Position numbers and translations under genes: made by a program. DNA of 28,535 nucleotides from JBOFOR01 sp051659545. GTDB taxonomy: Bacteria > Bacillota > Clostridia > Peptostreptococcales > Peptostreptococcaceae. Of this stretch, positions 1 to 8,030 are shown piece by piece (positions within the stretch are counted from its first letter, which is position 1; each line of letters opens with the position of its first letter). The notes beneath the pieces are model-generated. The model had not been told where the DNA came from. It worked only from the letters and a program-made list of their open reading frames with translations, and did not search any database. The stretch is from positions 1-28,535 of the forward strand of contig NZ_JBOFOR010000229.1 in NCBI RefSeq assembly GCF_051659545.1, written 5' to 3'.

Positions 1-19
1 AAATAAATTAATTTATAGC

Positions 20-70
20 AAAAAAGTAGCAAATAGTGTAAAACATAACCACCTATTTGCTATTTTTTTT
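20..70 (+). terminator. Rho-independent terminator of an upstream gene outside the window
   Basis: A 17-bp stem (20-36 with 53-69, one G-U pair) runs into a run of eight T. It must end a plus-strand gene lying left of the window. From here to 389 no coding sequence is apparent; the stretch is AT-rich spacer plus the promoter of the decarboxylase operon. Confidence 0.8.
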
Positions 71-303
71 ACGGTATTAAAGAATAGAATAACTTTAATT
101 TTAAAATTCATGTAGTATATTTTTTAAAGAAAAATGTTCATTTTAATATAAATAATCATATTATATATAAAAAAAATTATATAAAAAGAAGGAATAATAT
201 TAAACATATAGAATTAATAAAATAAAATAAAAACATCCGATTTAATTAAATTTTAAAGAACTTAAAAAGTTAATCCTTAATTAAGGCGAGTGAAAAAAAT
301 ATA

Positions 304-312
304 TGCTATAAT
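304..312 (+). promoter_or_regulatory. Extended -10 promoter of the decarboxylase operon
   Basis: TGCTATAAT combines a perfect -10 hexamer (307-312) with the TGn extension (304-306). No good -35 is found at 17 bp, which is typical of extended -10 promoters. Predicted start near 319 gives a 5' UTR of about 70 nt before the GTG at 390. Confidence 0.55.
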
Positions 313-389
313 TATCATAATAGGAAATAAAGAAAATTATTTTTAGATACAAACATAAGTAAAAGATTATATAGGAGTGTGATTTTTAG

Positions 390-1787
390 GTGAAGCAGTT
401 AAAAATAACTGAAACATCGTTAAGAGATGGGCACCAATCTCTAATTGCAACTAGGTTAAAAACAGAAGAAATAGTACCTATACTAGAAACCATGGATCAG
501 GTTGGATACTATGCCATGGAGGTATGGGGTGGTGCAACATTTGATGCATGCATACGTTTTCTAAATGAGGATCCATGGGAAAGATTAAGACTGATAAGAA
601 AGCATATAAAAAATACCAAATTACAAATGCTTTTAAGAGGTCAAAATCTTCTAGGATACAGACACTATGCAGATGATATTGTTGAAAAATTCATTGAATT
701 ATCAATAAAAAATGGTATAGACATTATAAGAGTTTTCGATGCATTAAATGATGTTAAAAATTTAGAAGCATCAATAAAAGCTATAAAAAAATACAAGGGA
801 CACTGTCAATGTGCAATATCTTATACAACAAGTCCAATACACACTACTGAGTATTATATAGAACTTGCAAAGACTATGGAAGAAATGGGTGCAGACTCTA
901 TATGTATAAAAGATATGGCAGGTGTATTAACTCCGTATAATGCTTATGATTTGGTAAAAAAATTAAAAAAAATTACAAACATTCCAATAAATTTACACAC
1001 CCATTGTACTAGCGGAATTGCAGATATGATATATATGAAGGCTGTGGAAGCTGGTGTAGATATTATAGATACAGCAATATCACCATTTAGTGGAGGTACA
1101 TCCCAGCCACCAACAGAATCATTAGCTGTCACATTTAGTGAAATGGACAGAAATCCAAATTTAGATATGGATAAACTTTTAGAAGTTGCAGAATACTTTA
1201 AGCCAATAAGAGATAAGTACATGTCAGAAGGAGTATTAAATCCGAAAGTTTTATTAACAGAACCTCAAGCTCTAAAATATCAAGTACCAGGAGGCATGTT
1301 ATCAAATCTACTATCTCAATTAGAACAACAAGGTGCGAGTCATAAGTACGAAGATGTATTGAAGGAAGTCCCGAAAGTTAGAAAAGATTTAGGATATCCA
1401 CCACTAGTTACTCCTTTAAGTCAAATGATTGGAACTCAAGCTTTATTTAATGTATTGAATGGAGAGAGATATAAGCTAGTTCCAAAAGAAATAAAAGACT
1501 ATGTAAAGGGACAATACGGAAAAGCGCCATCACCTATAGATGAAGAAATAAAGAAAAAAATAATAGGAGATGTAAAAGTAATAAGCGTAAGACCCGCAGA
1601 TTTGCTTGAACCTGAGTTTGAATCCATGAAAAAAGAAGTAGGAGATTTAGCTAAGACAGACGAAGATGTATTAGCATATGCATTATTTCCACAGGTAGCT
1701 CCTAGGTACTTAGAAAATAAGTACAAATTAAAAGTTAAAGAAGAAATAGAGAATAAACTAATACATTATATTACTGTAAATATGTAG
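390..1787 (+). CDS. oadA: Oxaloacetate decarboxylase alpha subunit (carboxyltransferase, biotin domain on a separate gene)
   Basis: 465-aa carboxyltransferase of the OadA / pyruvate carboxylase 5S family. It moves the carboxyl group of oxaloacetate onto carrier biotin, leaving pyruvate. The HMGL-like TIM barrel fills about residues 1-280, with the DGHQS motif at 13-17, the carboxylatable Lys in KDMAG (K174) and the metal-binding HTH at 203-205; the PYC_OADA conserved domain follows (about 290-450). Unlike full-length OadA (about 590 aa) it stops before any biotinyl domain; that domain is encoded two genes downstream. The GTG start is supported by AGGAG at 373-377. First gene of the operon with gamma, biotin carrier and beta subunits. 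Methylmalonyl-CoA or glutaconyl-CoA specificity is unlikely because those enzymes use a different (crotonase/carboxylase-like) alpha subunit. Confidence 0.9.
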   Translation: MKQLKITETSLRDGHQSLIATRLKTEEIVPILETMDQVGYYAMEVWGGATFDACIRFLNEDPWERLRLIRKHIKNTKLQMLLRGQNLLGYRHYADDIVEKFIELSIKNGIDIIRVFDALNDVKNLEASIKAIKKYKGHCQCAISYTTSPIHTTEYYIELAKTMEEMGADSICIKDMAGVLTPYNAYDLVKKLKKITNIPINLHTHCTSGIADMIYMKAVEAGVDIIDTAISPFSGGTSQPPTESLAVTFSEMDRNPNLDMDKLLEVAEYFKPIRDKYMSEGVLNPKVLLTEPQALKYQVPGGMLSNLLSQLEQQGASHKYEDVLKEVPKVRKDLGYPPLVTPLSQMIGTQALFNVLNGERYKLVPKEIKDYVKGQYGKAPSPIDEEIKKKIIGDVKVISVRPADLLEPEFESMKKEVGDLAKTDEDVLAYALFPQVAPRYLENKYKLKVKEEIENKLIHYITVNM

Positions 1788-1804
1788 AGAATAGGTGATG
1801 AAAT

Positions 1805-2080
1805 ATGAGTTTCATGCAAACGTTATCAATAACATTTACAAGTATGTCAATAGTATTTTTAATATTGTTTCTAATTTCATTTATACTAGAATCTTTTAAA
1901 TATATATTTAAAGAAAAACCTAAGACAGAACTTAAAAATGGTATTGATAACCAAGTTGGCTTAAGTGAAGAAATTGAAGAAGAAGAAAAAGTGGTAATTG
2001 CTTTGGCTACCTCTATAATAGCTGGAGAGGGTAAAATCAATCCTAATCTTCAAATTAAGAAAATAACAAGAATAAAGTAG
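1805..2080 (+). CDS. oadG: OadG-type gamma subunit of sodium pump decarboxylase
   Basis: 91-aa small membrane protein. One N-terminal transmembrane helix (about residues 8-30) is followed by a charged, Glu-rich cytoplasmic segment containing EEIEEEEK, the usual layout of decarboxylase gamma chains, which hold the carboxyltransferase and biotin carrier against the membrane beta subunit. Sequence similarity in this family is low, so the call rests on size, topology and its place between the alpha and biotin carrier genes, 17 nt after the alpha stop. ATG start with AGGTGAT just upstream. About 95 nt without a gene follow, containing a short 7-bp dyad (2107-2122) of unknown meaning. Confidence 0.75.
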   Translation: MSFMQTLSITFTSMSIVFLILFLISFILESFKYIFKEKPKTELKNGIDNQVGLSEEIEEEEKVVIALATSIIAGEGKINPNLQIKKITRIK

Positions 2081-2175
2081 CAACTATGGAAGGTTGAAAT
2101 ATTAGAAATTAGCAAGCTAATTAAGTTAAAAATTGATATTAAAATATATTAAGGTGAAAAAGAAGGGAGAAAAAA

Positions 2176-2523
2176 ATGAGTGCAAAAACATACCATATAA
2201 CACTAAATGGAAAAGTATATGAGGTTGAAATAGAAGAAGTAACATCGGCAACCTTGCCAGTACAAACGGCTAAATCAGAAGTAAACACAGTATCACAAAG
2301 AAAAGAAGTTGGAGAAAGTATAACTGCTCCCATGCCAGGAACAATAGTAAATGTATTAGTTAAAGAAGGTCAACCGGTTAAAAAAGGTCAAGTGGTTGCA
2401 GTATTAGAAGCTATGAAAATGGAAAATGAAATAATAGCTCCAGTTGATGGTCAAGTTGCATCAGTAAGTGTTGACAAAGGTCAAAATGTAAACCTTGGAG
2501 ATAGCTTATTAAAAATAGCTTAA
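2176..2523 (+). CDS. Biotin carboxyl carrier protein of the decarboxylase
   Basis: 115-aa acyl-carrier-like protein with a biotinyl domain at about residues 47-115. The biotin acceptor is Lys81 in the EAMKMEN motif, with the conserved PMPG (52-55, upstream) and a second half motif ending in GDSLLKI. Residues 1-25 form a short beta-rich N-terminal segment resembling the start of GcdC/MmdC carriers, joined by a Gln/Thr/Ser/Val linker (about 24-46). It shuttles carboxyl groups from the alpha subunit to the beta subunit for decarboxylation. Good RBS (GAAGGGAG) before the ATG. A free-standing carrier explains why the alpha subunit lacks one. Confidence 0.93.
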   Translation: MSAKTYHITLNGKVYEVEIEEVTSATLPVQTAKSEVNTVSQRKEVGESITAPMPGTIVNVLVKEGQPVKKGQVVAVLEAMKMENEIIAPVDGQVASVSVDKGQNVNLGDSLLKIA

Positions 2524-2550
2524 TAAGCTAAACTTAAGGAGGAACTAGAA

Positions 2551-3681
2551 ATGGTAGAAATTTTGACTAAATTTATTGCAGAATCGGGGTTTGCAATGAT
2601 GACACCTAAAACTGCCATAGTAATAGGCATAGCTTGTATATTTTTATATTTAGCTATACAAAAAGGATATGAGCCGTATTTATTAATACCCATATCAGTA
2701 GGGATGCTACTTGCTAATATGCCTGGAGTTGATTTAATGCAACCACCAACGGATGGTAAAATTGGAGGGTTATTCTACTACTTATATCAAGGTGTAAAGC
2801 TAGGTATATTTCCACCACTAATATTTTTATGTATAGGGGCTAGTACAGATTTTGGACCTATGATAGCAAATCCTAAAACGATGTTATTAGGAGCAGCCGC
2901 TCAGTTTGGAATATTCTTTGCTTTCATTGGAGCGATATACTTAGGATTTACAGGGCCAGAAGCAGCATCTATTGGTATAATAGGTGGTGCAGATGGACCT
3001 ACAGCAATCCAGTTGACAGGCAAATTAGCTCCACATTTACTAGGTACAATAGCTCTTGCAGCTTATTCATATATGGCATTAGTACCAGTTATACAACCTC
3101 CAATAATAAGAGCATTAACAACTGAGAAAGAGCGTAATGTAAAAATGGAACAACTAAGAGCAGTTTCTAAAACGGAAAAAATAGTATTTCCTATAGTTGC
3201 AATAATAGTAGTTATAGGATTACTTCCAACATCTGCACCGCTTATAGGAATGCTTATGTTTGGAAACATATTAAAAGAATCAGGTGTTGTACCAAAGCTA
3301 GTAGAAACTGCACAAAACTCACTAATGTATATTATAACAATAATGCTTGGCTTAACAGTGGGCGCAACTGCTAATGCGGAAATATTACTATCAACTCAAA
3401 CTTTAGGGATAATAGCTATGGGCCTTGTTGCTTTTGCTGTTGGGACTGCATCAGGAGTGCTATTTGGCAAGTTAATGTATAAGTTAACTAAAGGGAAAGT
3501 AAACCCTATGATAGGAGCAGCTGGAGTTTCAGCAGTACCAATGGCAGCAAGAGTTGTTCAAAAAATTGGGCAAGAAGAAAATCCTTCAAACTTTTTATTA
3601 ATGCATGCTATGGGACCAAATGTAGCAGGGGTTATAGGGTCTGCTATAGTTGCAGGAGTACTATTAAAATTCTTTACTTAA
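2551..3681 (+). CDS. oadB: Sodium-translocating decarboxylase beta subunit
   Basis: 376-aa polytopic membrane protein of the OadB/GcdB/MmdB family. It decarboxylates carboxybiotin and couples this to Na+ export. The family hallmark region GGADGPT lies at 145-151; its Asp (D148) corresponds to the essential membrane aspartate, and the conserved GAATD-like segment (IGASTD, 95-100) and the C-terminal NFLLMHAMGPNVAGVIGS block are also present. Length and hydrophobicity fit the family (about 370-430 aa). RBS AAGGAGG sits 9 nt before the ATG and 27 nt separate it from the biotin carrier gene. Last gene of the operon; a strong terminator follows. Confidence 0.93.
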   Translation: MVEILTKFIAESGFAMMTPKTAIVIGIACIFLYLAIQKGYEPYLLIPISVGMLLANMPGVDLMQPPTDGKIGGLFYYLYQGVKLGIFPPLIFLCIGASTDFGPMIANPKTMLLGAAAQFGIFFAFIGAIYLGFTGPEAASIGIIGGADGPTAIQLTGKLAPHLLGTIALAAYSYMALVPVIQPPIIRALTTEKERNVKMEQLRAVSKTEKIVFPIVAIIVVIGLLPTSAPLIGMLMFGNILKESGVVPKLVETAQNSLMYIITIMLGLTVGATANAEILLSTQTLGIIAMGLVAFAVGTASGVLFGKLMYKLTKGKVNPMIGAAGVSAVPMAARVVQKIGQEENPSNFLLMHAMGPNVAGVIGSAIVAGVLLKFFT

Positions 3682-3702
3682 GCTAAAATATTATATTAAC
3701 AT

Positions 3703-3731
3703 AAAAGGCGTAGACTTTATCTACGCTTTTT
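3703..3731. terminator. Bidirectional terminator between oadB and the convergent hydrolase gene
   Basis: Stem of 7 bp (3708-3714 with 3720-3726) with a 5-nt loop, extended by an A-run on the left and a T-run on the right, so it can act on both convergent transcripts. Confidence 0.85.
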
Positions 3732-3745
3732 ATATTAATACACCA

Positions 3746-4468
3746 CTATTTACATTTATTAATAAATTCTTTGAATAATTCAATCATATCATATTGACTA
3801 CCGACCATAAGCTCTGGATGAAATTGAACTCCAACTACAAAATCTTTATCCGCCATTTCTACACCTTCAATAATTCCATCATAGCTAGTAGAAGTTACTT
3901 TTAAGTTTTCGCCTAGATATTTTATGGCTTGATGATGGTAGCTATTAACCCAAATTTCTTTTCCAAACAAATCATACAATATGCTGTTGTTGTTAAACTT
4001 TACTTTATGCCATAACTCATTGTAGTCACATTTTTGATGATGAATAATAGTTTCCTTATGAACTTCAGATAAATCTTGATATAAGCTACCTCCACAAGCC
4101 ACATTTAAAACCTGAAGACCTTTACAGATTCCTAAAAAAGTTAAATTTCTTTCTAATGCTAATTTTGTTAATTCTATTTGAAATTTATCAATTTTATAAT
4201 TTACATCACCTATATTTTTGTGAGGTTGTTCATTAAAAAATATTGGATGAATATCGTTGCCACCAGAAACTAATAACCCATCACATAAATCTAATAAACA
4301 AGGTATATTATCAACATTATCAACTAAAGGAAGAACTATAGGTAGCCCTCCAGCTAATTCAATAGAAGAAATGTATTTATCGACTAAGCTAATTTTTTTC
4401 AATCCAGCCCATGAGCCTGATTCTATAGTAACCATGTTAGGAATAATACCTATTACAGGTTTATACAT
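3746..4468 (-). CDS. Gamma-glutamyl-gamma-aminobutyrate hydrolase family protein (class I glutamine amidotransferase-like, peptidase C26)
   Basis: 240-aa cytosolic hydrolase. The nucleophile is Cys115 in GICKGLQ and the His/Glu of the triad are H217 and E219 in the GVQFHPE motif; the family NSYHHQ segment is at 175-180. PuuD-type members split gamma-glutamyl-GABA or other gamma-glutamyl amides. No synthetase domain or tunnel partner is nearby, so the role is probably catabolic cleavage of gamma-glutamyl compounds; the substrate is not shown by sequence. Start ATG at 4466-4468 has a perfect AGGAGG at 4477-4482. Convergent with oadB and divergent from threonine aldolase. Confidence 0.85.
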   Translation of the reverse strand: MYKPVIGIIPNMVTIESGSWAGLKKISLVDKYISSIELAGGLPIVLPLVDNVDNIPCLLDLCDGLLVSGGNDIHPIFFNEQPHKNIGDVNYKIDKFQIELTKLALERNLTFLGICKGLQVLNVACGGSLYQDLSEVHKETIIHHQKCDYNELWHKVKFNNNSILYDLFGKEIWVNSYHHQAIKYLGENLKVTSTSYDGIIEGVEMADKDFVVGVQFHPELMVGSQYDMIELFKEFINKCK

Positions 4469-4564
4469 AATTTTAACCTCCTATATTATATCTATATATA
4501 TTATGAAAAATATGAATAAAATACCAATAAAATATTAACTAAGCAATAATTTGTTTTTGTAATA

Positions 4565-4573
4565 TGTTATAAT
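4565..4573 (+). promoter_or_regulatory. Extended -10 promoter of the threonine aldolase gene
   Basis: TGTTATAAT holds the TGn extension and a perfect TATAAT (4568-4573), 30 nt before the start codon; predicted transcription start near 4580. Confidence 0.5.
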
Positions 4574-4602
4574 TTTATTATCTAAAAATAGGAGGCGAGA
4601 TT

Positions 4603-5634
4603 ATGTTATACAATTTTAGAAACGATTATAGCGAAGGAGCACATAATAATATATTAGAAGCTCTTTTAAAAAGCAATCTAGAACAAGAAAATGGATATGG
4701 ACTAGATTCTCATTGTAAAGAAGCAGAAAGATTAATAAAAAACAAAATTAATAATAATGATGCAGATATTCACTTTGTATCAGGGGGAACACAAGCAAAT
4801 CTTATAATTATATCATCAATACTTAGATCTTATGAGTCTGTTATTTGTGCAAGTACTGGACATATAAATGTTCATGAAACAGGTGCAATAGAAGCGACAG
4901 GACATAAAATAAATATAATGGAAAGTGATGATGGTAAAATAAGCGTAGAAGGTATAAAAAAAATACTAGACGAACATGCTGATGAGCATATGGTAAAGCC
5001 TAGATTAGTGTTTATTTCTAATTCAACAGAGTTAGGTACAATATATAAAAAAGAAGAACTAAAAGAAATTAGTGAATTCTGTAAAGCTAATGATTTATAC
5101 TTACATCTAGATGGAGCTAGATTAGGATCTGCTTTAGCTTCTAGAGAAAACGATTTAACACTAGAAGATATAACAAATCTTGTAGATGTATTTTACATAG
5201 GTGGTACAAAAAATGGTGCTTTATTAGGAGAAGCAATAGTAATAAACAACAAAGAGTTAAAAACAAACTTTAGATACAACATAAAGCAAAAAGGTGGTAT
5301 GTTAGCTAAAGGAAGATTATTAGGAGTGCAATTTGTAGAGTTATTTAAGGAAGATTTATTCTTTGAAGTAGCACGACATGCAAATCTTATGGCTTATAAA
5401 ATAAGTGATGAGTTAGAACACTTAGGCTGTGAATTTTTAACAAAACCAGTATCTAATCAAGTTTTCCCAATACTAGACAATGAATTAATAGAAAAATTAA
5501 GTGAAGACTATGGATTTAATATAGAGCGTAAAATAAATGATAACAAATCTGCAATTAGATTAGTTACTTCATGGGCAACTGAGGAAGATGCTGTAGACGA
5601 ATTTATATGTAATTTTAAAAAATTATATAAATAA
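4603..5634 (+). CDS. ltaE: Low-specificity L-threonine aldolase (PLP, beta-eliminating lyase family)
   Basis: 343-aa fold-type I PLP enzyme cleaving L-threonine or allo-threonine to glycine and acetaldehyde. Visible family signatures are VSGGTQANL (59-67), STGHINVHETGA (84-95), HLDGAR (168-173, Asp170 contacts the pyridine N) and the Schiff-base Lys203 in IGGTKNGALLGEA. Full length for the family. AGGAGG (4591-4596) precedes the ATG by 6 nt. The following DUF4438 gene starts 33 nt after the stop without a terminator, suggesting a two-gene operon. Glycine from this reaction could feed Stickland glycine metabolism, an inference from lineage only. Confidence 0.9.
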   Translation: MLYNFRNDYSEGAHNNILEALLKSNLEQENGYGLDSHCKEAERLIKNKINNNDADIHFVSGGTQANLIIISSILRSYESVICASTGHINVHETGAIEATGHKINIMESDDGKISVEGIKKILDEHADEHMVKPRLVFISNSTELGTIYKKEELKEISEFCKANDLYLHLDGARLGSALASRENDLTLEDITNLVDVFYIGGTKNGALLGEAIVINNKELKTNFRYNIKQKGGMLAKGRLLGVQFVELFKEDLFFEVARHANLMAYKISDELEHLGCEFLTKPVSNQVFPILDNELIEKLSEDYGFNIERKINDNKSAIRLVTSWATEEDAVDEFICNFKKLYK

Positions 5635-5666
5635 TAACTCTATAAATAATGAAAGGGGAAAATAAA

Positions 5667-6521
5667 ATGCTAAAGACTAACCAAGATAAGGTAGTAAAAT
5701 GGTCTGTACAAGGAAAAGTACATCATCCACTAGGTGGAAACTACAGAATAACTAGTCAAGGGAAACCTATGATATTGCCAGCTACAGGTGGAATATCTTA
5801 CAATGTAAAAGTTGGAGATAGTGCATTTGGATGGGCAGGTGATCATGTTGAGCCAGGCGTTTCTATAAGAAATGAAAATACTTCTGAGAACGCAGCGCTT
5901 ACAACTTTCGCATGTATAGGAAATGAAGCAAAGGTTGTTTCAGGTGATGCAAAAGGAGCAAAAGGCTATGTAACAGGTATGCATGGTGGAATAGAGCATG
6001 TTATTATTCATTTTGAAGAAGAGACATTGGAAGACTTGGCAATAGATGATAAAATAATGATAAAAGCTTATGGACAAGGCTTAGAGATAGAAGGCTATGA
6101 AGAAATTAAAGTTATGAGTATAGACCCAGGATTATTTGAAAAAATAGGCGTTAAAGAAGTGGATGGAAAACTACAAGTTCCAGTAATTGCAAAGGTACCA
6201 TCATATCTAATGGGTTCAGGCATAGGATCTACTAATGCTTATAGCGGAGATTATGATATAATGACTGCTGATATGGCAGAAATAAGAAGATTAGGATTAG
6301 ACAAATTAAGATTTGGAGATATAGTATTACTACAAGATTGTGTTAATGATTATGGAACAGGTTATTTTAAAGGAGCAGTTACAATCGGAGTAATAGTACA
6401 TAGCGATTGTGTAAAATCAGGGCATGGACCAGGAGTTACTGTTATTATGACATGTAAGACAAGTTTAATTGAAGGTGTAATAGATAAAAATGCTAATATA
6501 GTAAACTACATGGAAAAATAG
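5667..6521 (+). CDS. DUF4438 family protein
   Basis: 284-aa soluble protein matching my recollection of DUF4438, a conserved family of anaerobes and thermophiles with no established function. It has a glycine-rich, beta-rich character with several conserved-looking blocks: GDSAFGWAGDHVEPGVS, a GMHGGIEHV segment, GSGIGSTNAYSGDYDIMTAD, FGDIVLLQDCVNDYG and HSDCVKSGHGPGVT. The His/Asp/Cys-rich motifs suggest a metal or nucleotide site, which is speculation. An ATG 18 nt upstream (5649) is in frame, but AAAGGGG at 5652-5658 is correctly spaced only for the ATG at 5667, so that start is preferred. Co-transcribed with threonine aldolase. Confidence 0.75.
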   Translation: MLKTNQDKVVKWSVQGKVHHPLGGNYRITSQGKPMILPATGGISYNVKVGDSAFGWAGDHVEPGVSIRNENTSENAALTTFACIGNEAKVVSGDAKGAKGYVTGMHGGIEHVIIHFEEETLEDLAIDDKIMIKAYGQGLEIEGYEEIKVMSIDPGLFEKIGVKEVDGKLQVPVIAKVPSYLMGSGIGSTNAYSGDYDIMTADMAEIRRLGLDKLRFGDIVLLQDCVNDYGTGYFKGAVTIGVIVHSDCVKSGHGPGVTVIMTCKTSLIEGVIDKNANIVNYMEK

Positions 6522-6597
6522 TTTATGAAAAATATCAAGAGTCTATAATTTTTATTCTTATAACTTCATGTAAGGCTACTACACCATAATATTTATT

Positions 6598-6639
6598 AAA
6601 TATAAACCTAAGAATTCTATCATTAGGTTTATATTTTTT
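6598..6639 (+). terminator. Strong terminator-like hairpin just ahead of proC
   Basis: A perfect 14-bp stem (6598-6611 with 6623-6636), 11-nt loop and T-run. It ends the threonine aldolase/DUF4438 unit, but only about 15 nt separate it from the proC RBS, so it may sit in the proC leader. Confidence 0.8.
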
Positions 6640-6665
6640 AGAAAACTACATAAAGGGAGAAAAAT

Positions 6666-7469
6666 ATGAAAAAAATAGGATTTATAGGAGCAGGCAACAT
6701 GGCAAGTGCCATGATAGGTGGAATAGTAAATTCTAAATTAATTGATTGTGCAAATATTATAGCATCTGCTAAAACAGAAGGAACAATAAAAAAAGTTAAA
6801 GATAATTTTAATATTAATGTAACTAAAGATTCAAAAGAAGTAGTAAAATTTTCAGATATAGTAGTAGTAGCAGTAAAACCATACATGTACGATGCTATCT
6901 TAGAGGAAGTAAAAGAATACATAGATGACAAAAAAATAATTGTAACTATAGCGGCAGGAAAAAGTATAAAAGATGTAGAAAATGTAATTGGTGCTGATAA
7001 AAAAGTAGTACGAACTATGCCTAATACTCCTGCTTTAGTAAATGAAGGAATGAGTGCACTTTGTCCAAATTATAATATAGATGAAAAAGATTTAGAAGAA
7101 GTAAGAGCAATATTCAATTCTTTTGGAGAAAGTGAAATTGTAAATGAAGGATTAATAGATGCTGTAATAGGAGTTAGTGGGTCTTCACCAGCCTATGTAT
7201 TTATGTTTATAGAAGCTATGGCTGATTGTGGAGTATCTTATGGAATGACTAGACCACAGGCTTATAAATTTGCAGCACAAGCAGTAATGGGTTCTGCTAA
7301 AATGGTGTTAGAAAGTGGAAAACATCCAGGAGAATTAAAAGATATGGTTTGTTCACCAGGAGGAACTACAATAGAAGCAGTTAAAACCTTAGAAATAGAA
7401 GGAATGAGAAAATCTGTAATAAAAGGAATGGAAGCTTGTATAAAAAAATCCATAGAAATGAGTAAATAA
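6666..7469 (+). CDS. proC: Pyrroline-5-carboxylate reductase
   Basis: 267-aa NAD(P)H-dependent enzyme making L-proline from 1-pyrroline-5-carboxylate. The N-terminal Rossmann motif is GFIGAGNMASAMIGG (residues 5-19); the AVKP segment, the RTMPNTPALV motif and the C-terminal signature region GVSGSSPAYVFMFIEA, SAKMVLESGKHPGELKDMV and SPGGTTIEA are all present and intact. Length is normal. ATG preceded by AAAGGGAG. Proline is both a biosynthetic product and, in many relatives, a Stickland electron acceptor. Confidence 0.96.
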   Translation: MKKIGFIGAGNMASAMIGGIVNSKLIDCANIIASAKTEGTIKKVKDNFNINVTKDSKEVVKFSDIVVVAVKPYMYDAILEEVKEYIDDKKIIVTIAAGKSIKDVENVIGADKKVVRTMPNTPALVNEGMSALCPNYNIDEKDLEEVRAIFNSFGESEIVNEGLIDAVIGVSGSSPAYVFMFIEAMADCGVSYGMTRPQAYKFAAQAVMGSAKMVLESGKHPGELKDMVCSPGGTTIEAVKTLEIEGMRKSVIKGMEACIKKSIEMSK

Positions 7470-7487
7470 GTATAAAAATAAAGAAAA

Positions 7488-7551
7488 AAATACAAAAAAT
7501 GAAAAAAATACAAAAAATGTATAGAAAATACAAGACTAAATACAAAAAATG
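7488..7551 (+). repeat. Three direct copies of a 14-bp A-rich repeat
   Basis: AAATACAAAAAATG occurs exactly at 7488-7501, 7506-7519 and 7538-7551 in the proC to selenoprotein spacer (177 bp). The rest of that spacer is AT-rich without a clear terminator. The copies could be slippage products or binding sites; nothing in the sequence decides. Confidence 0.7.
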
Positions 7552-7646
7552 TAGTAAAATATTAAATTAATTGGATTAATTAGATTAAATTAATTTAATA
7601 AACATATAATAAGAATTAATTTAACAACAATGAGAGGAGACAATTT

Positions 7647-7973
7647 ATGAAAGTTGAATTACCAGAAAGTGCTATAAAGACTTTAAAAGATATTTTAAAT
7701 GATAATCAAGATAGACCTAAAAACATAAGAGTATACTTTGCAGGAATAGGCTGAGGCGGGCCATCTTTTGGTATTGCTCTGGATGAGCAAACGGATAATG
7801 ATTTAGAATGTAATGTAGAAGAATTACATTTTATTATGAGCAAAGATGAATATAGCAAATATGGAGACATAGCTATAATAGACACAGGATTTGGATTTAA
7901 AGTTACAGCACAAAACATGGGCGGTGGCGATGAAGACGGTTGTGGCGGAGGATGCTCTGGCTGCGGAAACTAA
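7647..7973 (+). CDS. HesB/IscA-like selenoprotein with UGA-encoded selenocysteine
   Basis: A 108-residue reading frame with one in-frame TGA at 7752-7754 (codon 36), in the context GIG-U-GGPSFGIALDE. The frame continues without other stops to TAA and is of the HesB-like fold (Fe-S biogenesis A-type family). HesB-like selenoproteins with Sec at this GxU-GG position are a known group, where the usual residue is Cys, so the TGA is read as Sec, not as a stop. The C-terminus is Gly/Cys-rich (GCGGGCSGCG), giving extra thiols for metal or Fe-S binding. ATG preceded by GAGAGGAGA. A standard gene caller would miss this gene or split it in two. Function is likely redox or Fe-S related; the precise role is not known. 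Confidence 0.92.
7755..7788 (+). promoter_or_regulatory. Candidate bacterial SECIS element
   Basis: Directly 3' of the UGA, alternative hairpins can form within the coding sequence: a CATCT/GGATG stem (7762-7766 with 7781-7785) with a 14-nt loop, or a downstream GCTC/GAGC stem (7776-7779 with 7785-7788). Bacterial SECIS lies within about 40 nt after UGA, so position fits; the exact fold needs computation. Confidence 0.5.
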
Positions 7974-7986
7974 TATATGAGAAGCT

Positions 7987-8019
7987 AAAAGGTGTATGAA
8001 AAAAATTCATACACCTTTT
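7987..8019. terminator. Bidirectional terminator
   Basis: A perfect 14-bp stem (7987-8000 with 8006-8019) with a 5-nt A loop, A-rich on the left and T-rich on the right arm, between the convergent selenoprotein and thioesterase genes. Confidence 0.88.
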
Positions 8020-8030
8020 GCTTAAGTAAA

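Noticed and set aside
944..1222. 92-codon minus-strand frame inside oadA
   Set aside because: Overlaps a clear conserved gene, no RBS, composition is the antisense of a coding frame.
7706..7918. 70-codon minus-strand frame over the selenoprotein
   Set aside because: Shadow of the plus-strand HesB-like frame, which has RBS, family motifs and terminator.
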